A stretch of DNA of 64,000 nucleotides from Microbacterium jejuense (GCF_019511665.1 NZ_JAEUAW010000001.1:124001-188000), one strand, 5' to 3'; shown: positions 35,553-45,210, numbered from the stretch's first letter. Numbers and translations are program-made. The notes: generated from the sequence alone by a model not told the origin.

Positions 35553-37402
35553 CCCTGCTGACGCCGTGGGCCGACGCGCTCGACCCTGATGCGCCGCTGC
35601 CCGAGTACCCGCGTCCCCAGCTCGTGCGGGGGGACTGGAAGAACCTCAACGGCCGCTGGGACTACGCGATCGCGCCGCTGCGGGCCGATGCCGGCGACCC
35701 GGTGGCTGTCGACGACCCGGCCTCGCCGCCGCTCGCGTGGGACGGGCGCATCGTGGTGCCCTTCTCGCCCGAGACGGCCCTGTCGGGCGTGGGCCGCACC
35801 CTCCGCGCCGACCAGACGCTGTGGTACCGGCGGGTGTTCGCGCTGCCGCGCCCGCTGCGCGACGATGAGCGGGTCGTGCTGCACTTCGGCGCCGTCGACC
35901 AGTCCTGCCGCATCGCGGTGGACGGGGTCGAGGTCGGCGGACACACCGGCGGGTACCTGCCGTTCGCGCTCGATCTGACCGCCGCGCTCGCCGCGGGCGG
36001 CGACGCGGCACACCACGAGCTCGTCGTCGCGGTGCGCGACGTGACCGATGACTCGTGGCTCTCGCGCGGCAAGCAGACGAGCCGCCCGGGCGGCATCTGG
36101 TACACGCCGCAGTCCGGCATCTGGCAGACCGTGTGGTTCGAGATCGTGCCGCGCGTCGCGGTGGACCGCCTCGTGCTCACGCCCGACCTCGAGGCTGGAG
36201 CGGTCGTCGTCACCGTGCACAGCGACAACGCGACCGGCGGCGAGACCGCGCGGGTCGAGGTGCTCGAGGGCGGGCGGGTGGCGGCATCCACTGATCTTCG
36301 CGTCGGCGTGCCGACACCGGTCGTGCTCGACGGCGCTGTGCGCACCTGGAGCCCAGACGATCCGTTCCTGTACGACGTGCGCGTCACGCTCGGCGATGAC
36401 CGGGTCGACTCGTATGTCGGGATGCGGTCGTTCGGGGTGGGCGTGGATGACCGGGGCTTCGCGCGGCTGCTGCTCAACGGCGCGCCGCACCTGCCGGTGG
36501 GGCTGCTCGATCAGGGGTATTGGCCCGACGGCGGGTATACAGCGGCTTCGGACGCGGCGCTGGAGTACGACATCCGGCTCGCGAAGCGCCTCGGGTTCAC
36601 GATGCTGCGCAAGCACATCAAGGTCGAGCCGCTGCGCTGGTACCACCACTGCGACCGCCTGGGCATGCTGGTGTGGCAGGACGCCGTCAGCGGCGGCACG
36701 GTGTACAACCCGCTCGTCGTGAGCGCCCCGGCGATCGCGTCGCCGACGCTCGACGACCGGCGGTACGCGCGATTCGGACGCGCCGACGAGGCCGGGCGTA
36801 CCGCGTTCGAGAGCGAGCTGCACGACATGATCGAGCACCTGCGCAGCGTGGCGTCGCTGTCGCTGTGGGTGCCGTTCAACGAGGGCTGGGGGCAGTTCGA
36901 CGCCGCGCGCATCGCGGCCCTCGTGCGCGACCTCGACCCCACGCGCCCCGTCGACCACGCCAGCGGCTGGCACGACCAGGGCGCGGGGGACCTGCGCAGC
37001 CTGCACATCTACTTCCGCCCGGTGAAGGCGCCGCGCGGCGACGGGCGCGTGCTGGCGCTCACCGAGTACGGCGGGTACAGCCTCGGGGTGCCGCAGCACA
37101 CGTGGAGCCCCACGACGTTCGGGTACAGGAAGTACCGCTCGCGCGACCAATTGGTGGCGGCCCTGGAACGGCTGCACGAGCGTGAGATCGCACCGGCGAT
37201 CGCCCGGGGCCTCGCGGCCACGGTCTATACGCAGCTCGCCGACGTCGAGGAGGAGGTCAACGGCCTCGTCACGTACGATCGGCGGTTCGTGAAGGTTCCT
37301 GAGGACGTCATGCGCGCGATCAACGACCGGCTGAGGGAGGCGTCGTCGCAGCGGCTGCTGAGCGAGCGCCGGCGAGACGACGCACGGAAGGACCCCGCAT
37401 GA
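35549..37402 (+). CDS. Glycoside hydrolase family 2 protein
   Basis: 617 residues. Domains in order: jelly-roll sugar-binding domain (WKNLNGRWDYAI), immunoglobulin-like domain, and the TIM barrel. The acid/base Glu is in VPFNEGWGQFD near residue 447 and the nucleophile Glu is in LTEYGGYS near residue 508. The specificity (galactose, glucuronic acid, mannose or another sugar) cannot be told. No signal peptide, so cytoplasmic. It overlaps the genes on either side by four bases. Confidence 0.88.
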   Translation: MTLLTPWADALDPDAPLPEYPRPQLVRGDWKNLNGRWDYAIAPLRADAGDPVAVDDPASPPLAWDGRIVVPFSPETALSGVGRTLRADQTLWYRRVFALPRPLRDDERVVLHFGAVDQSCRIAVDGVEVGGHTGGYLPFALDLTAALAAGGDAAHHELVVAVRDVTDDSWLSRGKQTSRPGGIWYTPQSGIWQTVWFEIVPRVAVDRLVLTPDLEAGAVVVTVHSDNATGGETARVEVLEGGRVAASTDLRVGVPTPVVLDGAVRTWSPDDPFLYDVRVTLGDDRVDSYVGMRSFGVGVDDRGFARLLLNGAPHLPVGLLDQGYWPDGGYTAASDAALEYDIRLAKRLGFTMLRKHIKVEPLRWYHHCDRLGMLVWQDAVSGGTVYNPLVVSAPAIASPTLDDRRYARFGRADEAGRTAFESELHDMIEHLRSVASLSLWVPFNEGWGQFDAARIAALVRDLDPTRPVDHASGWHDQGAGDLRSLHIYFRPVKAPRGDGRVLALTEYGGYSLGVPQHTWSPTTFGYRKYRSRDQLVAALERLHEREIAPAIARGLAATVYTQLADVEEEVNGLVTYDRRFVKVPEDVMRAINDRLREASSQRLLSERRRDDARKDPA

Positions 37403-38394
37403 CCGAACGCGAGCTCACCGCCCCCGTGGCGCTCACCCTGCCGGACGGCCGCGTGAACCCCGAAGCGATCGGCTGGGCGCGGCAGCCGATCGTCGACACG
37501 TCGGGCATCGGGCGCGGTCTCGGCCGCAACAAGCGGTGGGAGTACTGGAACGTCACGACACCGACCCACATCCTCGCCCTCACAGTGTCGTCCATCGACT
37601 ACGCCGCCGTGCACGAGGTGTGGGTGTTCGACCGCGCCACCGAGCGCACATGGGGCAAGGGCGCGACGGTGATCCCCGCACGGGGCGTCGAGCTGCCCGC
37701 CGGCGTCGAGAGCGGCCCGGCCCGCGCCCGGGCGAAGGACCTCGAGATCGACGTGATCCCCGAGCCTGGCGGCACGCGGCTGCGGGCACGCATCCCCGGC
37801 GCGTCGTTCGACGTGTTCGCGGCGCTGCCCGAGGGGCACGAACGCCTCGCCGTCGTGGTGCCGTGGAGCCGGCGGCGCTTCCAGTACACCGTCAAGGACG
37901 TCGCGCGCCCCGCCGCAGGAACGGTCACGGTGGACGGCGTCACCTACGACGTGCCGGCGGGGGAGTCGTGGGCGGTCCTCGACCACGGCCGGGGCCGCTG
38001 GCCCTACGACATCTCGTGGAACTGGGGCGCCGGCTCGGGGACCTCGCACGGCCGCACGATCGGTATCCAGGTCGGCGGGCGGTGGACGGAGGGCACCGGG
38101 TCCACCGAGAACGCGTTCTTCGTCGACGGCCGCCTGCACAAGATCCACGACGAGCTCGCGTGGGAGTACGACATCGCCGACTGGCGGTCACCCTGGCGGA
38201 TCGCGGGCGGAGGGCTGGCGGCATCCTTCAGGCCCTTCTACGACAAGACCACCCGCACCGACCTCGCGGTGCTCTCGTCCCGCACCGACCAGTGCTTCGG
38301 TCACTGGGCCGGGACGTTCGCGATCCCGGGCGGCGAGACGGTCACCTTCGACGGCATCCTGGGCTGGGCGGAAGAGGTCCACAACCGGTGGTGA
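37399..38394 (+). CDS. DUF2804 protein
   Basis: 331 residues matching DUF2804: GWARQPIVDTSGI near residue 24, RNKRWEYWNVTTPTH, and WSWNWGAGSG-like ISWNWGAGSGTSHGRTIGIQ around residue 210. Predicted as an all-beta, lipocalin-like fold; some relatives act on lipids or carotenoids, but function is unproven. It overlaps the GH2 gene (ATGA), so the three genes MFS-GH2-DUF2804 form one operon. Confidence 0.82.
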   Translation: MTERELTAPVALTLPDGRVNPEAIGWARQPIVDTSGIGRGLGRNKRWEYWNVTTPTHILALTVSSIDYAAVHEVWVFDRATERTWGKGATVIPARGVELPAGVESGPARARAKDLEIDVIPEPGGTRLRARIPGASFDVFAALPEGHERLAVVVPWSRRRFQYTVKDVARPAAGTVTVDGVTYDVPAGESWAVLDHGRGRWPYDISWNWGAGSGTSHGRTIGIQVGGRWTEGTGSTENAFFVDGRLHKIHDELAWEYDIADWRSPWRIAGGGLAASFRPFYDKTTRTDLAVLSSRTDQCFGHWAGTFAIPGGETVTFDGILGWAEEVHNRW

Positions 38395-38414
38395 CGCGGG
38401 TCTAGTCTGAGCGC

Positions 38415-39227
38415 ATGGATGCCGTCCACGTGCGCGGACTGCGGGTCACGCGCGGCAGGACCGAGGTGTTCGCCGGCCTCGATCTCGACATCCCGCGCGG
38501 GCAGATCACGGGACTGCTCGGACCGTCCGGCTGCGGCAAGACGACCCTCATGCGCTCCATCGTGGGAGTGCAGAAGGTGGCCGGCGGCACGGTCTCGGTG
38601 CTGGGCGAGCCGGCCGGCTCGCGTGCGCTGCGGCACCGCGTCTCGTACGACACGCAGGCCGCGTCGGTGTACGGCGATCTCACGATCCGCCAGAACCTGC
38701 GCTACTTCGCCCGGCTGCTCGGGGCCCCGCTCAGCGACATCGACCGGGTCATCTCTGAGGTGGGCCTCGCCGCGCAGCGCGACCAGACCATCGACTCGCT
38801 CAGCGGCGGCCAGGAGTCACGGGTGTCGCTCGCCGTCGCCATGCTCGGAGCGCCCGAGCTCCTCGTCCTCGACGAGCCCACGGTCGGCCTGGATCCGCTG
38901 CTGCGATCCGAGCTGTGGGACGTGTTCCGCGGGCTCTCGGACGCCGGAACGACGCTCATCGTGTCGAGTCACGTCATGGACGAGGCGCTGCGATGCGACC
39001 GGCTCATCCTGATGCGCGCCGGCCGCATCATCGCCGACACCACCCCCGACGGCCTGCTCGCCGACACCGGGACGGGTGACCCCGACGCCGCCTTCCTCGC
39101 GCTCATCGAGCGCGATGCGCGCGGGGTCGCCCAGGGCGCGGCATCCGCTCATCCGCTCACCCGCCGGGAGGCGCGGGAGCACGCGCAATACCCGGAGCCG
39201 ATGCCGCCCTCGGAGGGTGCGCCGTGA
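38415..39227 (+). CDS. ABC-2 exporter ATPase (DrrA-like)
   Basis: 270 residues. Walker A GPSGCGKTT near residue 37, signature LSGGQESRVSLAVAML with the ABC signature changed at the end to QESR, Walker B LLVLDEPTVGLDP and switch SSHVMDE. C-terminal acid/Pro tail. A TAGTCT hexamer at 38403-38408 lies 6 nt before the ATG (leaderless). The stop overlaps the permease GTG. Drug or lipid export is a family inference. Confidence 0.9.
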   Translation: MDAVHVRGLRVTRGRTEVFAGLDLDIPRGQITGLLGPSGCGKTTLMRSIVGVQKVAGGTVSVLGEPAGSRALRHRVSYDTQAASVYGDLTIRQNLRYFARLLGAPLSDIDRVISEVGLAAQRDQTIDSLSGGQESRVSLAVAMLGAPELLVLDEPTVGLDPLLRSELWDVFRGLSDAGTTLIVSSHVMDEALRCDRLILMRAGRIIADTTPDGLLADTGTGDPDAAFLALIERDARGVAQGAASAHPLTRREAREHAQYPEPMPPSEGAP

Positions 39228-39958
39228 ACGGCGTGCGCACGTTCGCGACCGCGGGCAGGGTGCTTCGCCAGCTCAGCCACGACCCGCGCTCGATCGCGCT
39301 GATGCTCATCGCGCCGAGCCTGCTGGTGGGCCTGTTCGCGTGGCTCTTCAGCGATCAGGAGGGCGTCTTCGATCAGTTCGGCGGCCCGATCCTCGCGCTG
39401 TTCCCGTTCATCGTGATGTTCCTCATCACCTCGATCACGACGCTCCGCGAGCGGCGGTCGGGGACGCTGGAGCGCCTCATGACGACGCCGATCGCCAAGG
39501 CGGACTTCATCCTCGGGTACGGACTCGCGTTCGGGCTCATGGCGACGCTGCAGGCCGTCATCACGGTGACCTTCGCCGTGTGGGTGTGCGATCTGCAGGT
39601 CGACGGCGAGCTGTGGCAGCTCGGGCTGGTGGCGGTCGTCGACGCGATCCTCGGCACGGCGCTCGGGCTGCTGGCGAGCGCGTTCGCCCGCACCGAGTTC
39701 CAGGCGGTGCAGTTCATGCCGCTGATCGTGTTCCCGCAGATCATCCTCGGAGGCCTGTTCATGCCGCGCGAGGACATGCCCGATGCGCTCTACCAGATCT
39801 CGAAGATCCTGCCGCTGAGCTACGCGATCGACACCATCGACGCGGTGACGGCTGGCGACGAGGGGTGGGACGTGTTCGGGCCGCTGCTCGTGGTCGTGGC
39901 GTTCGCGGTGGGCGCGCTGATCCTCGCGTCACTCACGCTGCGCCGGCGGACGCCGTGA
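39224..39958 (+). CDS. ABC-2 type permease
   Basis: 244 residues and six predicted spans, with the ABC-2 signature region near residues 80-115 (LRERRSGTLERLMTTPI) and a long first periplasmic part. It forms the exporter with the upstream ATPase, whose stop overlaps its GTG start. The MarR-type gene lies 40 bp further on the opposite strand, and could regulate the pair. Confidence 0.88.
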   Translation: MNGVRTFATAGRVLRQLSHDPRSIALMLIAPSLLVGLFAWLFSDQEGVFDQFGGPILALFPFIVMFLITSITTLRERRSGTLERLMTTPIAKADFILGYGLAFGLMATLQAVITVTFAVWVCDLQVDGELWQLGLVAVVDAILGTALGLLASAFARTEFQAVQFMPLIVFPQIILGGLFMPREDMPDALYQISKILPLSYAIDTIDAVTAGDEGWDVFGPLLVVVAFAVGALILASLTLRRRTP

Positions 39959-39997
39959 GCGACCCGGCGCCGACCGCGGTGGCCGCGTCCGACGGGC

Positions 39998-40438
39998 TCA
40001 GCAGCTCGGCTGCTTCTTGCGCAGCTTGGACGTGAGCTCGCGCAGCTGCGCGAGCTCGTCGTCGGTCAGCAGCGACATGCGCTCGGCGATGGCCTTGCCG
40101 TGCGCGCTGGCGATGCGCCGGAACAGCGACGCCCCGGCCTCCGTCGCGCGCACCAGCGAGCCGCGCCCGTCCTCGGGGTCGGCGCATTTCGTCAGCAGGC
40201 CGCGGGCGACCATGCGGTCGACCAGTCGCGACACGCTGGGCTGGCTGATCAGCATGTTCGCGGTGACGTCGCGCAGTCGGGCGGTGAGGTCGTCGGCGCG
40301 CGTGACGGTCAGCAGCACGTCGTACTCGGCCTGGCTGAGGGTGTCGTCGTCGAAGTCCTCGTTGATGTCGCCGAACACCTCGTGCTGGGCGCGGAACAGG
40401 CTCTCCCATGCGTCGATGGCGAGGCGGCGGTCGGTCAT
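39998..40438 (-). CDS. MarR-family regulator
   Basis: 146 residues. The winged HTH is visible: LSQAEYDVLLTV, DVTANMLISQPSVSRLVDRMVARGL, then the wing ADPEDGRGSLVRAT. A TACTCT hexamer lies 7 nt before the start (leaderless), and the divergent DUF2207 gene begins 43 bp away, so both may be under its control. The effector is unknown. It ends in a Cys (KKQPSC). Confidence 0.9.
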   Translation of the reverse strand: MTDRRLAIDAWESLFRAQHEVFGDINEDFDDDTLSQAEYDVLLTVTRADDLTARLRDVTANMLISQPSVSRLVDRMVARGLLTKCADPEDGRGSLVRATEAGASLFRRIASAHGKAIAERMSLLTDDELAQLRELTSKLRKKQPSC

Positions 40439-40480
40439 ATCGACAAGAGTAGGGCAGGCCGCCGACCGTAGGCTTGCGGC

Positions 40481-42280
40481 ATGGTCTCTCTCGCACCGCG
40501 CGCGTCGCGGGGGCGCCGTGCCGGCGTCGTCGGCCTGCTGATCGCGCTGCTCGCCGGGCTGCTGCTGGCGGGTGCGTCGGCCGCTCCGGCGCGCGCCGAC
40601 GTCGACGACTTCTCGTTCGAGAGCCTCGACGTGCAGTACCAGCTGGGCCGCGCCGAGGACGGGTCGAGCACGCTCACCGTCGTCGAGACGTTCGTCGCGC
40701 TGTTCCCCGACATCGACCAGAACCGCGGCATGCGGCGCGCCGTCCCGGAGTCGTACCAGGGCGCACCGCTCGATCCGCAGCTGGTGTCGATCACCGACGA
40801 GAACGGCACCCCGCGCGAGTCCGAGTCCGAGAGCGACGACGGGTTCTACGTCATGACGTCCCGCGCCGACGGCTTCGTCCACGGGCGGCAGACATACGTG
40901 TTCACGTACACGCTGCGGAACGTCACGCGCTCCTTCTCCGACACCGGCGCCGACGAGTTCTACTGGGACGTCAACGGCACCGCGTGGCCGCAGTCGTTCG
41001 GGCGCATCACGGCGCGCGTCGCGATGAGCCCCGATGTGGATGCCGTGCGCACGGGTGCGATGGCCTGCTACGTCGGTGAACAGGGGTCGACGGCGACGTG
41101 CCCCATCTCGGACTCCGACGGCGCGGTCGTGGCGTCCGCCACCGACGTCGGGCCCTACCAGACGCTGACGATCGCGATCGGGTTCGAGCAGGGGACGTTC
41201 ACGCCGTTCGACTCGTCCTACTTCGGCTCGCCGTGGGGCTGGCTGCAGAGCATCGTCGCGGTGCTCGGTCTCGGCGGGTCGTTCGTCGCGGCGCTGGTCG
41301 CGCGGCGCCGGTTCCTGCGGGATGCGCCCGGACGTTCCGTGATCATCGCCGAGTACACGCCGCCCCGGGGGCTCGACGCGCTGCAGAGCGCCGTGCTGCT
41401 GGGGCACACCACGAAGGCGATCCCGGCGGAGGTGCTCGAGCAGGCCATCGTGGGCAGCATCCGCATCGAAGAGGGCTCGCGCAAGCTGTTCGGCGGCGTG
41501 CGGCTGAAAGCCGTGCTGCAGGACCCGCACATCGCCGACGCGGACGGGCAGATGCTGCTGCCCGGGCTCTTTCCGTCCGGCGTCCCCGGCGAGGAGTTCG
41601 AGTTCGGCGGCACCGACACGAGGTTCTCGAAGACGGCCCAGGCGGTGCTCAAGGCCGCGGCCGACGACCTGAAGGCACGCGGCTTCCGTCGCGTCGTGCC
41701 GGCGGGCGCGAAGGCCTGGCCCATCGCCATCGCGTGGCTCTCGGCGGCGCTCGTGATCGTGTTCGGCGTGGCTGCGCTCATCGCGTTCGTGAACCCTGCG
41801 GTGCCGCTCCTGCTGCTGTTCGGCGGCATCGCGGTGGCGCTGACCGCGACTCTGCTGGTGGCGCGCGATCCGCTCACCGCGGCGGGCGCCGAGGCCCGCG
41901 ACCACCTCCTGGGCCTCAAGCAGTTCATCGAGTGGGCGGAGGCCGACCGCATCCGCATGCTGCAGTCCCCGCAGGGCGCCGAGCGCGTGCCCGTCGACCT
42001 CACCGACCCGGCGGTCAAGCTCAAGCTGTACGAGACGCTGCTCCCGTACGCGGTGGTGTTCGGCCAGGAGAAGAAGTGGGCCGAAGAGCTCGCCGTGCTC
42101 TACGGCGACCGCGGAAACCCCGGCTGGTACGTGGGGACCTCGGGGTTCAACGCGGCCGCGTTCTCGTCCGGCATCTCGGGCCTGTCGGCCTCGGCCGCCT
42201 CGTCGTCCTCATCGGGCGGTTCGTCCGGCGGGGGCTCCGCCGGCGGCGGCGGTGGCGGTGGTGGCGGCGGCGGGGTCTGA
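40481..42280 (+). CDS. DUF2207 membrane protein
   Basis: 599 residues. Signal peptide at residues 1-40 (LLIALLAGLLLAGASAAPARA), then the DUF2207 extracellular beta domain (VQYQLGRAEDGSSTLTVVETF), one membrane span near residue 260, a cytoplasmic segment, two spans near 415-460, and a C-terminal Ser/Gly-rich tail with 12 consecutive-type Gly residues at the very end. Function unknown. A TAGGCT hexamer at 40469-40474 lies 6 nt before the ATG (leaderless). Confidence 0.85.
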   Translation: MVSLAPRASRGRRAGVVGLLIALLAGLLLAGASAAPARADVDDFSFESLDVQYQLGRAEDGSSTLTVVETFVALFPDIDQNRGMRRAVPESYQGAPLDPQLVSITDENGTPRESESESDDGFYVMTSRADGFVHGRQTYVFTYTLRNVTRSFSDTGADEFYWDVNGTAWPQSFGRITARVAMSPDVDAVRTGAMACYVGEQGSTATCPISDSDGAVVASATDVGPYQTLTIAIGFEQGTFTPFDSSYFGSPWGWLQSIVAVLGLGGSFVAALVARRRFLRDAPGRSVIIAEYTPPRGLDALQSAVLLGHTTKAIPAEVLEQAIVGSIRIEEGSRKLFGGVRLKAVLQDPHIADADGQMLLPGLFPSGVPGEEFEFGGTDTRFSKTAQAVLKAAADDLKARGFRRVVPAGAKAWPIAIAWLSAALVIVFGVAALIAFVNPAVPLLLLFGGIAVALTATLLVARDPLTAAGAEARDHLLGLKQFIEWAEADRIRMLQSPQGAERVPVDLTDPAVKLKLYETLLPYAVVFGQEKKWAEELAVLYGDRGNPGWYVGTSGFNAAAFSSGISGLSASAASSSSSGGSSGGGSAGGGGGGGGGGGV

Positions 42281-42301
42281 CGCTACCCGCACTACCCCCG
42301 A

Positions 42302-43723
42302 TCACGCCGATCTCGCGCGTGCGATTTCGTTGTGGAGCACGCGGTTCGGTGGCCGCCATCGACGCTGCGGATCGATCCACGCGGGCGCGCGGACCTCGGG
42401 AGTCCCGTCACGCATGCGGATCTCCCAGCCGCTGGCCTCGATCGTCCGATGGTGGTGCCAGCACAGCAGCACGCCGTTGCCGATGTCGGTCGGTCCGCCG
42501 CGTGAGTGCTCGATGACGTGATGGACCTCGCACCACGCCGCGCGCACGCGGCACCCGGGGACGATGCAGCCGCCGTCACGCGCGGCGATGGCCTTTCGCT
42601 GCCAGTGGGTGAACACGCGATCGGTGACCGTGAGTGCCTTGATGGCTCCGTTCGGGCCGAGAGCGACGCGATGGATCGTGCCGTGGCATCCGATGTGCCG
42701 CGCGAACGCTGCCGAGACTGCTGTCTCACCGTCCGGTCCGTCGACGAAGGCGACGCCGTCGGGGCGCCCGAGCTGATCCGCCGTGACGGTGACGACGAGC
42801 GTGGGAGCGGCCCCGCCGAGCCGCGGCGAGTCGACCGACGCGGCAGCCGTGGCAACGAGCGCCGCGAAGGCGTCGTGCCGCTTCTGATCGGCCGTACGCG
42901 GGTCTCGCACATTCTCGTCGGGCGATACCGCGGCCGCTTCGGCGTCGAGGTCGTCGAGGAACCGTGGCCTGCGGTCGTCCACGCGCGGATTGAGGTGAGC
43001 ATCGAGCAGCCGCACCAACCCGGCGGCCACATCTGCGGTGACGTTGCCGTGGATCGGGAAAAGGCTGTTGCGCTCGCGGCCGACGCGAAACGTGCGGAAC
43101 CGCTCGCTGTCGTCGTCGGGCAGCGTCCCGTCGGCGTCGAGGTACAGCGCCCATGTCTGCGCCATGATGCGGAGTTCGTGGATGCCGCACGACGGCTCGT
43201 CCGCGGCACCGACCGCCGCTCGCACGAGTTCCGCCTCGGCTGCGGCAAGGTCTTCGGCGCCGACGCGGCGCTGGAGAGGACGCAGGGCGTCGGCGATCGT
43301 GGTGAGCGCGTCGAGGCTCAGTCGGCCTGCCGCGAGTTCCTGCCGCGCGTGGTCGAGTGGAGCCGGGCGGTCCTGGCCGGTGAGCGTGGTGTGCACGGTG
43401 ATCGCTCGCCCCGTCCGCAGTCGCGCGCGAGCAGTGGCGTGCGAGATGCCCACGGCTCGCTCGATCAGCTCCGTCGCGTTATCGCACCCGTACGCCGTCA
43501 CCAAGGGAACCTCGTGCGCACCCGGCTCGCTGCGCGCACCGATCTCGCCGGCTATGGTCAGGCGTGCGGCATCCACCCACTGCCCGAGGTCTTCCACCGC
43601 CCTCAAGGACTCGACGAGATCGCCGTCGGACACCGCGCGCTGCGCACCCAGAGCGAGGGGTTCGCGCAGGGTGTCGCCGAGCAGCGCAGCGAGTCCGCGG
43701 AGGTCGTCGAGCGGGAAGTCCAT
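42302..43723 (-). CDS. DUF222/HNH endonuclease-like protein
   Basis: 473 residues. The N-terminal 300 residues form the helical DUF222 domain (AGEIGARS, GISHATARARLRTGRA). The C-terminal HNH domain is CIVPGCRVRAAWCEVHH followed by CWHHHRTIE, with the two Cys pairs and the metal-site His residues present. This is the 13E12-repeat type that is numerous in actinobacterial genomes. It is convergent with the DUF2207 gene, 21 bp away. Confidence 0.9.
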   Translation of the reverse strand: MDFPLDDLRGLAALLGDTLREPLALGAQRAVSDGDLVESLRAVEDLGQWVDAARLTIAGEIGARSEPGAHEVPLVTAYGCDNATELIERAVGISHATARARLRTGRAITVHTTLTGQDRPAPLDHARQELAAGRLSLDALTTIADALRPLQRRVGAEDLAAAEAELVRAAVGAADEPSCGIHELRIMAQTWALYLDADGTLPDDDSERFRTFRVGRERNSLFPIHGNVTADVAAGLVRLLDAHLNPRVDDRRPRFLDDLDAEAAAVSPDENVRDPRTADQKRHDAFAALVATAAASVDSPRLGGAAPTLVVTVTADQLGRPDGVAFVDGPDGETAVSAAFARHIGCHGTIHRVALGPNGAIKALTVTDRVFTHWQRKAIAARDGGCIVPGCRVRAAWCEVHHVIEHSRGGPTDIGNGVLLCWHHHRTIEASGWEIRMRDGTPEVRAPAWIDPQRRWRPPNRVLHNEIARARSA

Positions 43724-43856
43724 ACCTCCATCATGCCGAGGGGTTCCGACATCCGCGGACCCCGAAATCGCAGGTCAGAGGGCGTTTCTGTGGAAAAGCC
43801 GCCACGGCCGGGCTTCGACATCACCTGGGGAGGAAGCGTCGCGATAGCGTGGCGGG

Positions 43857-44435
43857 ATGAGCGCCGACATCGTCATCCTGACCGGGCCGCCCGGGGCCGG
43901 CAAGTCGACGGTCGCGAGGGCCGTCGCACGGTCTCAGCCCCGTGCCGTGCACCTGCACACGGACGACTTCTGGAGCTGCATCGCCTCGGGGGCCATCCCG
44001 CCGTACCTCCCCGAGTCCGATGCGCAGAACCAGACGGTGATGCGCGTGATCAGCGCGGCCGCTCGAGAGTACGCCGCCGGCGGCTATCTGGCGGTGGTCG
44101 ACGGCATCGTCGGCCCGTGGATGCTGCGCCACTTCCGCGACCTCGTCGCGGCGGGCGACCAGGGTGGCGGATCGCGGGTGCACTACGTCGTGCTGCGCCC
44201 CTCCCGCGATGAGACGCTGCGCCGCGCGCAGGCGCGCACTGCCCCGGATGCGCTCGTCGACGAGGGGCCCGTCGTGTCGCTGTGGGAGCAGTTCGCCGAA
44301 CTCGCCGCCCTGGAGTCGCACGTGATCGACACGAGCGGGCAGGACCAGGACGAGACGGTGGATGCCGTCGCCGCGACGATCTCGGACGGCACCCGCCTGC
44401 TCGCCCTGGCGAAGATTCCGGCGTCGGCGCGCTGA
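43857..44435 (+). CDS. P-loop kinase/AAA-type small ATPase
   Basis: 192 residues. Walker A is LTGPPGAGKSTVARA near residues 8-22; HLHTDDFW and VVDGIVGPWML resemble the substrate-binding parts of gluconate-kinase or adenylylsulfate-kinase-like enzymes. Substrate is unknown. A TAGCGT hexamer at 43845-43850 lies 6 nt before the ATG. Its stop and that of the convergent gene lie in a short inverted repeat (CTGACG 44432 with CGTCAG 44446). Confidence 0.85.
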   Translation: MSADIVILTGPPGAGKSTVARAVARSQPRAVHLHTDDFWSCIASGAIPPYLPESDAQNQTVMRVISAAAREYAAGGYLAVVDGIVGPWMLRHFRDLVAAGDQGGGSRVHYVVLRPSRDETLRRAQARTAPDALVDEGPVVSLWEQFAELAALESHVIDTSGQDQDETVDAVAATISDGTRLLALAKIPASAR

Positions 44436-44447
44436 CGCCGCGCGCCG

Positions 44448-45068
44448 TCAGTCCCGGGTGACCGGCTGGCGCAGGATCGTCCGCAGCTTCTCGGGGGCGG
44501 TGCGGCGCGGGTCGCTGAGGTAGATCTCGTGGTGGGTGCCCGTCATGCGCAGGCCCTCGGACGGGATGAACTCGTGATGCATCCTGTCGAGCACCGGGCC
44601 CTCGTCATCGAACGAGCCGACGTGGAGCGTCTGGACGCAGCATCCCTCGTCCAAGGTCTGAAGGCGGATCTCGGCGAGGCGCACGGGAGCCTTCTTCGCC
44701 GCGACCTGGGCGACGGCCGCGTCGACGAGGTCGGCGCCGATCCAGTCCGGCACCAGGAGCATCATCGTCCAGTCCCACTGCGACTTGTCGCGGGCGGTCG
44801 TGAAGGCGTCGAGGTCGTCGGCGGTCCAGAGGCCCTCGAGCGGCGGCACGACGTAGTCGCGCTCGAGGGTGCGCTTGCTCGCGAACTTGAGCGTGTACGC
44901 GACCGGATACAGCGCTTCGAGCGCCTCGGCGTACGCGGGGGAGGTGTTCGGGTCGCCGTGGCCGTCGATCATCAGGTACTGCCGTGGCGGCAGGTCGAGG
45001 ATCCGGAACTCGCCGCGCTTCGCGCGGTAGCTGTCGAGCGTCTTGGTGACGTCGATCTTGTCGGCCAT
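44448..45068 (-). CDS. GyrI-like small-molecule-binding protein
   Basis: 206 residues of the SHS2/GyrI-like fold seen in BmrR-type ligand sensors: LPPRQYLMIDGHGDPNTSP, then a long helix, DWTMMLLVPDWIG and a C-terminal MHHEFIPSEGLRMTGTHHEIYLSDP with the family's acid residue before the HHEIYLSD strand. It has no DNA-binding domain. GGAGGGA precedes the ATG. Its 5' region holds a structured leader and a good promoter (see below). Confidence 0.82.
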   Translation of the reverse strand: MADKIDVTKTLDSYRAKRGEFRILDLPPRQYLMIDGHGDPNTSPAYAEALEALYPVAYTLKFASKRTLERDYVVPPLEGLWTADDLDAFTTARDKSQWDWTMMLLVPDWIGADLVDAAVAQVAAKKAPVRLAEIRLQTLDEGCCVQTLHVGSFDDEGPVLDRMHHEFIPSEGLRMTGTHHEIYLSDPRRTAPEKLRTILRQPVTRD

Positions 45069-45105
45069 GCGGACTCCCTCCGGGCGTCTTCCCCGAGGCA
45101 AGAGT

Positions 45106-45139
45106 AAGGGCCGGTCGGAGAGGCTACCGACCGGCCCTT
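45106..45139. terminator. Terminator-like hairpin in the leader of the GyrI-like gene
   Basis: A 13-bp perfect, very GC-rich stem (AAGGGCCGGTCGG at 45106-45118 with CCGACCGGCCCTT at 45127-45139) and an 8-base loop, 37 bp upstream of the gene start on the minus strand. The following minus-strand bases are ACTCTTGCC, only mildly T-rich. It could end a small RNA or attenuate the gene. Confidence 0.7.
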
Positions 45140-45204
45140 GTCCCTTGCACCAAGAGTGTCCTGCAATCACATGCCGGTAGCTGCCACAGCAAAACAACTA
45201 CCGT
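45106..45204 (-). ncRNA. Candidate structured leader or small RNA
   Basis: Three successive stem-loops on the minus strand: 9 bp (45203-45195 with 45183-45175, one G-U), 5 bp (45166-45162 with 45149-45145), and the 13-bp terminator-like stem. The start at about 45204 is set by the promoter at 45211-45239. The region is near 50% GC, far below its surroundings. No known riboswitch consensus was recognised. Whether it is a free RNA or a 5' leader is open. Confidence 0.4.
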
Positions 45205-45210
45205 GCAAGC

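Noticed and set aside
42302..43723. DUF222-HNH gene as a mobile element
   Set aside because: No inverted repeats, target duplication or transposase are seen. This family is a normal, multi-copy actinobacterial gene.
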